Assembly (NCBI RefSeq): GCF_010015445.1
Contig: NC_053120.1
Coordinates: 8,896,114 to 8,960,113 of the forward strand
Origin: Perca fluviatilis
Taxonomy: Eukaryota; Chordata; Actinopteri; Perciformes; Percidae
Direction: 5' to 3'
DNA length: 64,000 bases
Within the stretch, counting starts at the first letter, position 1; each line of letters begins with the position of its first letter. Of this stretch, positions 11,781-24,261 are shown piece after piece. The notes under the pieces are model-generated. The model was not told where the DNA came from, did no database searches, and saw only the letters and a list, made by a program, of their open reading frames with translations. A program made the position numbers and the translations under genes.

Positions 11781-12807
11781 CCCTTTGGTATACCTTTTAC
11801 CAGAAGAGTCGCCCCCCAAAACAGCAGCAGGGCCCTCCAGAGCCTCTTAATCAGCCGTGGGTGTTGTTGAGGTTAATCTGTATTGTTCATAGCGATGTGA
11901 GAAGAGGGGTGGGTCTCTTCTGATGCCCTCCATGTGCTGATAGCCACTTCCTAACAGGCAACAAACATCCCATGGCACGTCTTGTGTACGTAGCCCTGCA
12001 GTGGGACTCTGTTGTTGTGCTTGTGTCATGGACGCAGAGATAACCTCCCTCCAACATGGAGTTTAATTGCTTGCCCTGTGTTGGCAGGATCAGAAGAAAG
12101 GAGGAGGAGGAGGAAAGAGCTGTGCAATCTCACTCATGAGGCTAACTCCATCTGAAAGCCCGGCGATATGCACCAAATAGCTAAATGTGTACTAGCATTA
12201 TTTTTGAGAGAAAATAATAGTAAATGATCTCTGTATAAACATGTGGAAGCTGATGGAGGATGGAAGGTTTAACGGTTCCTCCTCTGGATGTACCAATTTT
12301 TCTGCCAGTGCTGTTCGCTAAAACTTTTTAACAGCTTTGGAAGCTACACATGATTTGACATGATTTTTAAAATTTTAATTCCCTTCCACAGCAAGAAGAG
12401 GAGTCACCTTGTTTCAGTGAATGGGTCATGCGGGAAATCGTGTGGATGGTGCTGATCCCTTACCACCTGCCCTAGTTGGAATCCCATTTTTATTATTTAT
12501 ATGTAATAATATATATCATATAATTATTCTAACCCTTTTGGAGTATCAGACACATATGGGAACTGTTATAACATGAGGGGCCAAGAGTGAGCATAACCAC
12601 AGGGAAACTTTAATTTCTGCAATTAACAGGGTATTTAACCTTTACTGGTTTAGAGGTTTAACTAAATTTCCAGTCGAGTTAAATCAGTCAAACCTTTACA
12701 TGTACAAAGTTGTGTAAAATGTGTCACATTAACTCTTCATTTCATCAATAAGAAAAACATAATCAATACTCATTGCAGGAAGCACAAATAATAAACCCAA
12801 ATCACAC
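11781..12807. other. unique non-coding sequence
   Basis: Mixed composition with a GGA-rich patch near 12100; no gene recognised. Confidence 0.5.
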
Positions 12808-12808
12808 A

Positions 12809-12839
<31 letters not shown>

Positions 12840-12852
12840 GTATTAGTATTCA
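12808..12852. repeat. (ATT)n trinucleotide repeat
   Basis: Imperfect ATT array with several AGT interruptions. Confidence 0.95.
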
Positions 12853-12903
12853 TTTTCTTGTTGCTGCTACAACGGTAAAATGCCTAATTTATTGTGTGCT
12901 TCA

Positions 12904-13356
12904 TAGTCTATATCCACGACGTTCCACTTCTGGGATTGCTCCGTTGCCGACAGAAATTCCGCTGGATTTCACTCATTTAGGCCGGATGTCCGTTACTTTC
13001 CGCTTTCTTCGTGTTGACATTTTAAACTCTGTTCGATTTCTGAGGACTGTGGTTAACTGCTCCTCAGATCTCTGCAGGGTAAATCCAGACAGCTAGCTAG
13101 ACTATCTGTCCAATCTGAGTTTTGTGTAGCATGACTAAAACTACTTCTGAACGTACACGTTATACCAAAACAAGGGGCTATTTTATAGAGGAGCCCTTGC
13201 CCCGTACGGCGCTTAGCACCGCCCAAGACGATTGTGATTGGTTTAAAGAAATGCCAATAAACCAGAGCACGTTTTTCTCTCATCCCGGAATGCTGTGTGG
13301 ACTCGCCAGACCCTCCTGTGCGGCGCTGTGGAGGAAGTTCTGGCAATGCGAGACTA
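12904..13356. mobile_element. 453-bp MITE with 8-9-bp target duplication
   Basis: Bounded by TAGTCT at the left and AGACTA at the right. It is flanked by identical TGTGCTTCA at 12895-12903 and 13357-13365; an 8-bp duplication plus one chance match is also possible. The right end (rc) reads TAGTCTCGCATTGCCAGAAC, a terminus I recognise from an abundant teleost repeat. The inside is GC-richer than the flanks and non-coding. Superfamily uncertain, hAT favoured if the duplication is 8 bp. Confidence 0.8.
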
Positions 13357-14029
13357 TGTGCTTCATGATTTTGGGGCTTTAGAAGAAAAACATTAATGAA
13401 CTGCATAGGAGGAGTCACCACTCTGTATAGAAGAAAAGATCACAAAAATGTACAGGAATGTACTATAGTTTACCATTGGAAAGATACATTATTGATATGA
13501 GATCCAGCTTTAATCAGCTTTATCACTGTAATTGGAATGAAACTGGAGTATACACACAGCATTCACATTTAATCAAACGTAATTATGTTTTTTTTAAAAG
13601 AATAATCATCCAAACCAAAAATGAACTTACATGCATTTGTAAAGCATGTTTGCCTGTGCAAGTTCACTTTGAGCTCATTTGTTGAATGTCATTAGCTTAC
13701 TATGTTCACCTCCCCGTGCAAATAGAGTGCATTAATCATAGGCTGTATTTTGCATAAAGGAACAACCAAGTGCACACTGCCTGTAATAAGCAACATATAA
13801 TATGGTGTGTTGGAGGATCTCACTGAAACTATTTAAGCCTCTTTTAATCACTGATTAAATTGATAGAGTGTCAGACATTTACAGTGGGCATCAAGGACTC
13901 CCTGTAGAAGTGTTTCCTGGAGATCAAAGCAACAAAGGTGCTGTATTCTGACTAATGTGTTCGGCTGTTTGATACTTTCTACATGCCCGTTAAGTAAAGC
14001 TTGATGAACCTGAGCATATACCATTATTA

Positions 14030-14330
14030 ACATAATTATCTCATTGAAGATGGTAATTATACCTGTTTCAATATAGTCATTCCCATTATGATCTAATGAC
14101 TAATTAAAGCCATTACTTGTTAAATGAACAGCATGCATCCTATGGGACTTCTTCAAGGATAGATAGCAGGAAAGTGGATTTCCCTTCTAGTCTCATTAGT
14201 TACAATTAACATGTTGCCTTTGATTACATTACTACATCTGGTCTTCTTACTCCTCTTTTGCATAGAGTCTAACAACGTTTCATACAGTATGTTACCTGAG
14301 CATATGCCCAAGATATTTATTTAGCATCCA
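14030..14330. other. candidate conserved non-coding element
   Basis: Repeat-free sequence dense in homeodomain-like cores, including GGTAATTATACC and ATGACTAATTAAAGCCATTA. This is the composition typical of developmental enhancers in gene deserts. Function and conservation are inferences. Confidence 0.27.
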
Positions 14331-14970
14331 ATGCTGTAAGACATGGATGCTTCATACTCAGAGAAAACCACACGTTACAGAACAGTTCTGTATTTGATGT
14401 GAAGGTTTAGCAGTTTCAGGGGTTAAAAATAGAGATTGTTTCATTATTTAGACAGAGTTGGGACTTTTTTAAATGTGAAAGGACATGTTAAGGCCCTATG
14501 AAGTTATTCATAATTTCCACCTTTATGATGTTAAAATGTCAAAGTCTATAGACATTTCAGTGAAGGCTAAAGCCAAGGTGAGTGTAATCTTGAGTCATTA
14601 TGAACCGGGTTTAATAGCTGCTATTGGCACTGCACGGCTATATTGCTGTCCCTGGGTGTCCTAGAGGATCTGATTGTCTGAAGCTTATAGTTATGAAGAT
14701 TTTCATGAATACAAATGCCATTTTTTTTTATATTTATGGAGAGTATTTTTTTCTGCATTAGCCTTTCAACATATTTAGATTCAGTAATTACTTCTCTATA
14801 AAGCAATATAAATCTTTAGTGCCTGGGTCTGCCATTCCCACTGGTTTTAAATTGCCTACCTACACAAGAGTCCTTAATAGGCTGATATCAATGAAATAAA
14901 ATTACGAAACAGTTCACCCAAATTACAACAAACATTTGTTGTCTAAAAACATGTTCTACCTCTGTTTATA

Positions 14971-14999
14971 ATATATATATATATATACATATATATATG
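14971..14999. repeat. (AT)n microsatellite
   Basis: Short AT dinucleotide tract with one AC interruption. Confidence 0.95.
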
Positions 15000-17081
15000 C
15001 AAGAGCCTTGACTTGATCCATCTCGCTTACCTTGAACTATAAATGAAAACGGAGACAGTGCAGGTTGTTTGATGTAACTGCACTCTACTGGGGTGGTGAG
15101 GTAAACAAACACTCTTCCCAAGGGTTGTGAATGACTTTGCCAAACAGCAGACCAGAACTCAGTATTGCCTGAAAGCATTCACCCATTAAAAAACTTGCTT
15201 TATTTCTATTTAGTCCATTTCCACTTGGGAAAATGACATGCTCGGAAGTGATTTAAACACCAGTGGGTGGAAGTAGTGGCTTTTACAGAGTTACTGCTTA
15301 CCACCTGAATGGTCCAAAGGAGCTGTGGTAAATGAAAAAAAATAAAATCTCATCTCCTAAACGCTCTACAGAAACTCAATAAATCTCAAAAATTTGCTAA
15401 TCTGGTTTGCCATCCCAGTGGTTCAATGTGCAAATACGGTGTTGTCCAATTGAAACTGCCATCAGGACAGTCTCTGAAATAGACAGGATTAGTTAACAAC
15501 CATGCACAGACAAATTTGGCTGAATGGCTCACTCTATCCCCATTCAATAGAAAAAAAGAACTCTATTAACAGTCAATGGGCGTAGTCATTGGAATCGGTG
15601 TCTTCTGGTTTGCACAGATTGGCTGAGGTAATACCTAAACAGCATTGCTGTTTCCTGCAGGATGCATCTCACGACAACTGTGTTCAACAGATAATTAAAA
15701 GTCCAATACTCAAGCACCTGCATCATTACCTTTGCAATTGTGTAATCCTTGATTTAGTTCTTGTGAAAACTGACGGGTAAAATCATGTTCCTTTATTTCA
15801 AAGGGCAAAGTGATTTAATCTGAGAATTTACAATGAAACCCATTAAGTACGTGTTTACTGTTGGCAGAAGTGTCCTGTATTATGTTTAGTATGTTTATAG
15901 TTTGAGCAGTTAGAACGTGCATGTAAAAGTCCTCTTTGTGTTTGTGCATTAAAAGCGTGTGTCTCTGTATGTAGTGGATGAGGTGGGGCATTTAAAGCAG
16001 AATGGAAATGTAACATGGTTGCAAAACAATGAGGTCTTGCTGAATTGTGTTGCGAAATATATTCCGGCATATAGCGTATCTTCTCCCCATTGATCGTCTT
16101 CTCAGCACCAATGGGTAGACTTGTTAGTTTTGTTGTTTGGCATGATTTTCTATTCCTACCTTCCCTGTATATCTAAGCTCTCCTTTTCTTTCTGTTTGAC
16201 TTAGCAGACCCATCCTTAAGGATGTGGAGTATTGATCTGTTGTCTGATCTTTCATGGAGTGCACTCCATTCCCGACTGATAGACTCCTGTTGTATTCCCA
16301 AGAACCAAACCAACTAAGTGAAAGCAAACAGGAGGTGTTTGAGAAAATGCTCCAAACTGCAGAGGTCGGTAATAGTTAGATTAATTCCCCTTCTTACCTA
16401 CACTAATTACTTACCTCCACACCAGATTTTTTCTCAGCCCAGTCCACCATGCATCAATGTTTTTTGTTTTACAATTGTGCTTCCACTTTTTTGGGCCCTA
16501 AGCCAATCGCTCTAGCGAGGCTTCTGGAGGATCAATTGTACATAAATTGTTTCGGACAGGTGACATGAGAAGTTACCACAATTGTCACTGCATGACATAC
16601 AGTAGATCCCACACAGTTATAGTCAGAGAGAGTGTGGGCTTTTTAAATTGTCAAAATGGAGAATGTTAAGAGCACTTGACTACTTTGCTTTGACGTACTG
16701 GTGTAATAAAGGATCCAGTGCAGTGATTATAACCTCATCAGCAAATGCTTTATATGGATTTCTAATACAAGAAGTGCAATTTTTCAGGGTTTGATGATTC
16801 ATGTAATTTGTGTTAACTGCTGTCCTGCCTCTTGTTCTATGCTCAACCAGTTCTCAATACGTTGAGGGGGTGTAACCCTGTTGCAATGATAAGCACCCAT
16901 CATCTGAGCACCACTTGCTTTTTAATGGCTTTTATCGCTCACAGTCAGTAACAAATTAAATATTTTTGATTGAAATATACAGACGAATCAAAAGTCCAGT
17001 TGTTTACTAAATGTAGATGCCAACATTTAAAAATAATCACAATTTGATGTTGCTTTGCATATTGGCCAATACCTTGATATA

Positions 17082-17280
17082 CAACCCAGTCTCACGGCAG
17101 TTCGTGAAATGGTCACGTTATTTAATCTATTGAATCGTGTACACGGACACGTTTATCTCGTTTTTTTCGTGGTGTTCAGCCCGTTTGTTAAACTAATGTA
17201 TTTCAATAGGAAGCATCTTTCGTGATCACAGCATGACTACGGTAGCCACTCAGAATTCCCATCAGCTTTCTATTAGATTT
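17082..17280 (+). repeat. dispersed-repeat end fragment starting CAACCCAGTCTCACG
   Basis: Starts CAACCCAGTCTCAC (17082-17095) and is rich in CGTG/CACG motifs against an AT-rich background. I recognise the opening as an abundant teleost repeat terminus. It may be the opposite end of the family represented at 430-732, but the pairing is from memory and is not proved here. Confidence 0.5.
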
Positions 17281-19491
17281 AACCTTTTTAGGAAAACAAT
17301 GAAAGGAATTTTGATCAAGCAAAGTCAAAAGGGTGGCTGAGCATTCCGCAAGGAAACATCGTTGAACAGTACAATGGACAGTAAGATAGTAAATGACAAC
17401 AACACCAAAGCAAGACTAAGAGCTTACAGCCACATGGTTTTGTTAGGTGGTACTTGCAGTATGTTCAGCATTGTTATAAACTAACATCAGCATTGTCATG
17501 CTCACAATGACATTGTTAATATGCTGGTGTGAAGCAGGGGTAATGTTTACTATGTTCACCATTTTAGTTTAGCTTGTTTGAATGATTTAATTTGCTACAC
17601 TAAACACAAACTACATAAACGTTTTTGCATGTATTTGGATGGAAATGAATGAAGATGTAAGGGATCACCAAACTTATTACAATTCATCCTGAAGGCGACA
17701 TGAATGTGTTTACCAAATGTCATACAAATCAATCCATTAGGTTGAGACATTTCACTCAAAGCCACATATGTCAATTAGCGTAGTGGTGCTAGAGGAAAAG
17801 TCAGGCGATCACAAAACCAATCTGGGGACAATGAATGTTAGTACAAAAGTGTTGATGTTGAGATATTTCACTGGAGAAAAACGGTTACAGCTAGGACATG
17901 GTCCTGTGAAATTCCAGTACAGACTTTTTACTACTCTACCAACTAATACTGACTGACTAAATCATTTGATTGTGAAGATATGCTTGTCCTACCCTTTATG
18001 CAACCCAAAGTACACAGGGACGGGATTTTCTTTTAGAATGAGGACTCTGATGGAAAGATCAGTGACTGCCCCTCATTAACTACTGTCCATTAGGCGGAGC
18101 ATTCATTAAAGTATGTTTGATGTCATTTTAAAAGACATATCTATATGGATTTGGCTGTTAGTCAAAGGGCTATCTTTCAGAACATGTTAAATTGCTATGG
18201 CACTGGTGCTAACAGTTCTTGGACTACAGTTACATCCCATTTTCTACTTAAAAACAACGGACTTTCTTTGTGCAGTGCTGTTCTTGCACATTGAACTTGA
18301 AACAAATTTTACAAGTCATTGTGGGATATAGAGGTTCTTCTGTAGAGAGAAGTCTCAGCTCTATGTAAGGTGGAATGCATGGATTGGCTGATAGCTTTAT
18401 AAGCCTCTTTAAAATGCCTTGCTTGTCCTTCTCGGCTGCCTCTGCAATTTTAAATGTTTAATGGCTCAGCGCTATTCTTATTAATGTTGGCTATTTTCCC
18501 ATCTGAGTGGACTTGGATCCATCCATGCACCACGGTTCATATTCTCTTTCATGCTTTCTTTTTTTCTTAAAACTGGTGCCACAGCATTGACCGGCATTTT
18601 GCTTAAAATTCAAACCGCTGTTGTATAACAGTGCACCATTTCTTCACGTTTGCTTTATGCTGTATTACATTTGGCATCTTAATGGATCATAACGTTTTGT
18701 GAGTATTGTGTATCACTTATTATATTTTGTGGGGTGGGTGTCTGTTGCAAAAAGGTAGAGTTCTTTACAGTAATGTGATGAGCGTTCAGCTGCCTTAAAA
18801 AGCCTCTCCAGAACTTCACAGTAAGAGAAGAAAATTGCAACCAATGTGTTATCAGTCTCCTGTTATGACACCTGTTTTACATAATTAGCTGTTGGTACCT
18901 CATTAATGGGTATGTAGAGAGGCTAGTCGCTTAGCACCTAAATGCATGAGGCTCCTACAATCAAGGTCAGTTCAGAAATGAGTTTAATCTGTTACTGCCT
19001 GAGACATGACAGATACTAGGACGTCAGGTAATTGCTTCTTTGGAAAAACGGAAGTGTTCTGTGAAGTTAGTCATCCGCAAGGATGAATATTATAAATTGC
19101 ACAGAGGAACAAATTAACTGGGTTGATGTATTATATCTCAGAGCGCTGCACTGTGTTTTGGCTCATGTTTAGTGTATCTGATGTGAGTCCATTACAGCTT
19201 TGATGATCAGTCAGGTTGATAGTTCAGAAAAAAACTCAGGATACACTGATGCCGTTCCAAAGTGACAACTGTTGGTAAAAACGTCAACTCTGAACACTGG
19301 TCTATGTAATGAACAACTATAAAGAAAGGCTTTTTTTTATAGTTTTGCATTTGTATGTTCCATAGCCAGAAAATAAAAACAACGTGAACTTTGGTACAGC
19401 TGTTTTCCCCAAAGTTGAGCATACAAGGATTCGAGGCCAGTAAAAATGTAGATGCAGGCAGTGTTACTAGTATCACTAGTTATGTAAGTGA
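17281..19491. other. unique non-coding sequence
   Basis: AT-rich, no transposon ends found. The block at about 18350-18530 is complex and repeat-free and could be regulatory. No coding signal. Confidence 0.45.
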
Positions 19492-19587
19492 TTAGTGACC
19501 AGTGTGTACGGTTTAGTGACATCTTGCAGTGAGGTTGCAGATTGCAACCAACTGAATACCGCTTCCCTTACCCCTTCCTTTCCAAGT

Positions 19588-20033
19588 TTAAAGTGCTTAT
19601 ATTATGCTTTTTGGCTTTTTCCCTTTCCTTTATTGTGTTATATATCTTTTTGTGCACGTTATAGGTTTACAAAGTGAAAAAGTCCAAACTCCACCCAAAG
19701 GGACTTTCCAATCTCCAACAGAAAACACTGTTCACAAACTGCTCCAAACAGCTCTATTGTAGTCCAGCCTTTACTTCCGTAACAAACGTGCGTCACTTTG
19801 TAACACAAGTTATAATGCTTGCCTAGCTGCTAGCAAGCAGCCTAGTTACTGCGCATGTGTGACTCCCAACAAAGATGGAACAGAAGTAAGATGCCACACA
19901 GGGTAAAAAGAGGAGCTGCAGCAATGTGCAGAACAACAAAAATATAGTGTTTTTTGAAAATTAAACCATCTAAACTGTTTCTGATATAACCTCTAAATAC
20001 AATTGAAAATTGAGCATAATATGAGCACTTTAA
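19588..20033. mobile_element. nested TTAA MITE (TTAAAGTGCT family, copy 1)
   Basis: Starts TTAAAGTGCTTATATTATGC and ends GCATAATATGAGCACTTTAA, an inverted repeat with one mismatch over 20 bp that includes the duplicated TTAA. About 446 bp, non-coding. A truncated sister copy lies at 52334-52755. A longer relative sharing its 3' part lies at 23554-24261. Confidence 0.9.
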
Positions 20034-20184
20034 AAGAACCTACAGTGGCCTTATGGTAATGTGAAAACGTGAAAGGGCCCTCTCAAGAGACAGTGTTTGG
20101 TTTGTCCTTTCTAGGCCATTGTAGAAACATGGCAGTGTAAAATGGCGGGCTCTGTGGAAGAAGAACCTCTCCCTGTGTAGATAT

Positions 20185-20659
20185 TCAGCAAATTCTCACT
20201 CCCAGCACCTCAAAAAGTGATGCTTGGTCATGTGCCTTTGGAGTTTATTACTGACGCAAATAGTCTCCTTTGGCATCTCAGTCAGACACAGTGGGGCTTT
20301 TAACTAATTCACGCTTCGTTTGGTCTCTTGGCGTCACTTTTTCGTTGGGACCGAATTGGCGTCTTTTAACAAACGTACGTTTCAGTGACACGCGGGACAA
20401 GAACAGGATATGAACCCTGGTCTCCTCGGTGAAAGTCCTGTGTTGTTTGAGCCATCCACCACCCCAACCGACCTGCTTAAGTGGATCTTCGGTCTTTATA
20501 CTACTCGGTACCGTTGTCGCTCTTAATACTATGTTATCTTATTACAGCACTGTGGTCGAACTACTGTTACACCCGGTGCATCCCATACAGACGCTAAAAG
20601 GTGATTTTTGTGTCTGACATAGCGTCAGTATTTGACAAGTTGGGAATGAGAACAGGATG
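20185..20659 (+). mobile_element. nested repeat, copy 2 of the 6036 family
   Basis: Flanked by AGATAT at 20179-20184 and 20660-20665. Ends show a short imperfect inverted repeat (TTCTCACTCCCA near 20194 and TGGGAATGAGAA at 20641). The interior shares ordered blocks with 6036-6450. On the minus strand GGGTTCATATCC (near 20410) resembles a tRNA box B, so a SINE-like origin is an alternative to a MITE. 475 bp, non-coding. Confidence 0.7.
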
Positions 20660-20796
20660 AGATATGAAGGGCTCGTCCTAAGCTAACGAAAACAAGATTT
20701 TTTAGTTTGATTATACACAAATGAAAACATAATTATGAATATTACATTCCATTTCTGCCAATAGATCCCCCTAAATCCTACACACTGGTCCTTTAG

Positions 20797-21189
20797 TTAA
20801 GCTACTCTATGTGACTCCCAACATTTTGTAAGGGTTGTTTTGTTCGCTGCCTTAACGGCAATTGGATCAGAGGGCCAAGATCAATTTCTTACCTTTTTGG
20901 TCAATAAAGAAACTGCCAGAGCTTGTTAGCTTGGTGAGGGAGCTCAGTGCGAGAACAGGCAGCTAGCCTCTACCAATAAAGGAGGAATATGTATTTAAAT
21001 AAATCCAAAGTTATTCATTTTCACTTCTTTTCAGTTGTCTTCTTCTAGAAAGCCACTGGTATATCGAAAGTCACCTATAGGTTTTGCTCAGGGGTGGATG
21101 GGTGGTTTTCATCATGGTAGCAGTATGGTAGGAAATGCTGAATAGTTATATGTATGAATGTATGTGTTATTTGTTTCTGTATTAAATGC
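20797..21189. other. unique non-coding sequence
   Basis: No gene or repeat recognised. Confidence 0.5.
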
Positions 21190-21298
21190 TTGTTTAATTT
21201 ATATTATTGTTTTTATGTATGCACCTTCAACCAAGGCAAATTACTAGTAAGTGCTACTTACCTGGCAATAAATGTCTTTCTGATTCTGATTCTGATGG
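21190..21298 (+). repeat. LINE 3'-end fragment with (TGATTC)n tail
   Basis: Ends with ACTTACCTGGCAATAAATGT followed by tandem CTGATT units. This is the 3' tail style of L2/CR1-like fish LINEs: a polyadenylation-like AATAAA followed by a short tandem tail. Strongly 5'-truncated; no reverse transcriptase remains. Confidence 0.6.
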
Positions 21299-23447
21299 CT
21301 GTCTCAAAAAAAAAAGTCCACTGGACTTGTTATTAAAGAGAACAGGCAACAACACTATAACACACTAAAATCAACTATATGCATATTCAATTTAACTAAT
21401 TTACTGCTTGTAATGTTTATACGTTGATAGTACTGCTAATCCCATCCTATTTTCAGACACATGAGGTTTCAGCGATTCTGTCCCATTTCTGCTTCTTATT
21501 TTTCACAATCACACTTAGTCAGAGGGGATGAAAAAAAAGCTAGATCTCTAGTTTTTGGGACAGTTCTTTGTTATACAACGCTTTTAGATATTCTGTTGGT
21601 CCTAGCACGTCTGTGTCTTTTATAGACTGTCTCTATGGGTTGATGCTGGGCTGCAGCACTTCCTGTCCTCTCTAAACGAACGCTGATGTTTATTGAAGAT
21701 CTTTTTGGCTCCAGCTGAAAAGTCATTATAAAAACTTCCAACATAACTCAGCAATATGTTGAGGTCTGGTAAGCGAGGTCCAGATCGATAGAGGGAATCA
21801 ATTCATGTCACTGTCTGTATTAGCCAACGGTAAATGTAAAGCATCCTTTCAAACATAGGAGGGCATAAACACATATCAGGAGTACAAGAATCCCTGTGTA
21901 GTAGGGGTGCTCTTCTCTTTTTGATTGCTTAGAAGTCAAAGAAGACCTCTTCACACCTAGTTGTGCTGTGTGACACAGGCAAGCGCAGGTTGTGGCCTGG
22001 ACATAGAGAATTATCAAAGCAGCAGCAGAGCACCACATGCACTGGATGCTTTAGTCTATACAACTCTTCCGTCTGACCTGTACCCGACCTGACATCTTGT
22101 TGACTGAAGTAGGGGAGTTTGTCTGCAGTAGGTGAGCATGAGTCAAAACTCTTCTCACGCTTTATTTTGTTGCCTTTCATATTGGAAAATCCACCTTTAT
22201 GTTTCCTTTGGTTTGTTACCTCTCTATCTTATTAGTCCAATGGTTTAAGATACTAAAACATTTGGTTATGGTTATGAAATTGCCAGGCTTTTGATTGAAT
22301 ATTGAAAGCTAAGACGTAACATTTTCAATATGTAACTTGGACTGCAACCTTTTCCTTAGTGTTTTGAACTTCCTAAACATAACCATAAGAAAATAATGTC
22401 ACTTTAGTTGCCAGGATTAGATATTGTATAATAACAAATTTAATAAATTGTTAGTGAATATTTTGCAGATATGTTCTGCATCAATATTTTGCATAGTTTA
22501 CAGACTCAAGCAATACAAAGTTTTTTGTCATTATCTTGCTAAAAAAAAAGATAATCTGGGTGGTTTTATTTTTTTTCCTACAAAACAGATTATTTGCTAA
22601 TAGTTATAATCACAGGTATTTGTTTATTTGGAAACGTTACTTTGGCAACAACTGCATGTCAACAACTCCCACTGTCCAAGCAGAACCCTCTATAGACCCA
22701 GTCACAATGTTTCTTTCCAATAACTTCTGGGTCTTCAGGCCTCTGCGTCCTGTACATACAATTTTACGGCGTTGAGCAAACGAGGAGAAGGAACAGACGG
22801 ATATACTCATCTCATTCATCTAAAATGCATGTTTGATGCTTTCATATCTCAACACTTTCACGGACATTAGGTTGAAGACCTGTTGGGACTCAGAAGAAAA
22901 TGACAATACCGGCGGTGAGATCTTGCTGTTCGTAATACTGGATTTGGTTTATCAAAGACTAGCAAAGCAACACAGTACATAAGTACATAATAGGTCAGTT
23001 ACAGTTACCAATGAAAATGACAACATAAATAAACAAGAATGCCGTTTTCCCTTATCTCCGCAATTCAAATCAACAGCCAATTGTCTACCCGGAAGTTTCT
23101 TTTTTGCGCGACATTACAGTGATTCAGTATATTTTTCTCTATGCTATTCTCTTGCTAGGTAGCATATCACTGTCAGTGATGACAACCATAATGTAAATGA
23201 CAGCAGTCTCATATGAACAGGTCGCAGGTTGAATGCACATGTAGTAGAAGGGCATCATAGACGTGTCTCCCGCATTAAGTGTTTTCTTTACCCCTTCCAT
23301 CATTCACCCACAACAGGCGTGTGGCCACGTAAACAAAGGCAGATTAGCCAATGAGCACACAGCTCCTTTACTGCTACAGTGAGTGAACCCTTTGGGTCAC
23401 TTGGTGTAATAATGTATGTAAACTTGGGTTTCATGAGAAACACCTTA
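21299..23447. other. unique non-coding sequence
   Basis: AT-rich, with no recognised feature over about 2.1 kb. Confidence 0.45.
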
Positions 23448-23553
23448 TTCTAAACTAGGGTTGGGTATCATTTGGGTTTTTTTCCGATACCGGTGCTAAA
23501 GCGATACTTTTAAAATGGTGCCGGTACCTAAACAGTGCCTGAACCGATACTTT

Positions 23554-24261
23554 TTAAAGTGCCCATATTATGAAAAAAACACTTTTCCTGGGATTTGGGG
23601 TGTTCTTTTGTGTCTCTGGTGCTTCCACACACATACAGACTTTGAAAAAAATCCATCCATGCTGTTTTGAGAGAGATACGGTTTCTGAATGTGTCCTGCC
23701 TTCAGTCTCCTATGAGCTGTTCAAAATCGGCTCGGACTGTGACGTCACAGTCCGAAATGAGCTGGCTAACCACAACCGTTAGCTCGTAGCGTTAGCATTA
23801 GCATGCTAACGCTAATGCTAACGCTAGCATGCTACGTCGTTCTCAATAGCAAAGCACTGCTACAACACACACAAGTTCACCATAATCTACAAAAGAACTA
23901 CTTACATGTGCGCCCTCATTTAGAAGTCTCCCAGCTAATCCCGCATTGTAACTGACTGAAGTTGTAGAAACAGGCTCTCTTTTACTGTCTCTAGAGTTAG
24001 CTAGCTGACATGCTCTACATCTGAGCTACTGAGCATGTGCGAGTGCAATCAAAGATAGTAGTGAAGAAGAAGATGAAAAGAGGTCTCACTCTGTAGCTAA
24101 AACAGAAACCAGGTGAAAAGAGGATCTGCAGCAGTGAGAGAGAGCTGTGCAGTACAACAAAAATATGGTGTTTTTTGAAAATTAAACCATGTAAACCTAT
24201 TCTGGTACAACCTTAAAATACAGTTATGAACCTGAAAATGAGCATAATATGGGCGCTTTAA
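23554..24261. mobile_element. nested TTAA MITE (TTAAAGTGCC variant, 708 bp)
   Basis: Starts TTAAAGTGCCCATATTATG and ends with the inverted CATAATATGGGCGCTTTAA, one mismatch in 19. Its 3' third shares AATATGGTGTTTTTTGAAAA-type sequence with the copy at 19588-20033 and CTCTGTAGCTAAAACAGA with the copy at 52334. The 5' part is unrelated, so this is a longer family member. It contains a strong hairpin at 23787-23826. The 70- and 78-codon frames here are not genes. Confidence 0.9.
23787..23826. repeat. 16-bp perfect hairpin
   Basis: TAGCGTTAGCATTAGC at 23787-23802 pairs perfectly with 23811-23826 across an 8-base loop. The same GCTAAC/GCTAATGC words recur just downstream. Part of the nested MITE. 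Confidence 0.93.

Larger units (their letters stand above)
13366..17081. other. long unique non-coding stretch
   Basis: 3.7 kb without transposon ends or domain-bearing frames, apart from the AT tract at 14971-14999. Includes an ATTA/TAAT-rich candidate regulatory block at 14030-14330, listed separately. Confidence 0.5.
19492..20796. mobile_element. TTAA-type MITE carrying two nested insertions
   Basis: The left end (19492 onward) reads GACCAGTGTGTACGGTTTAG. The right end is its inverted partner, CTACACACTGGTCCTTTAG. I recognise the interior as one abundant fish MITE: GAGGTTGCAGATTGCAACCA near 19530, AGACAGTGTTTGG near 20090, and TTCTGCCAATAGATCCCCCT near 20753. It is split at 19588-20033 and 20185-20659. 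The outer TTAA has decayed to TTAG at both ends. Confidence 0.78.
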
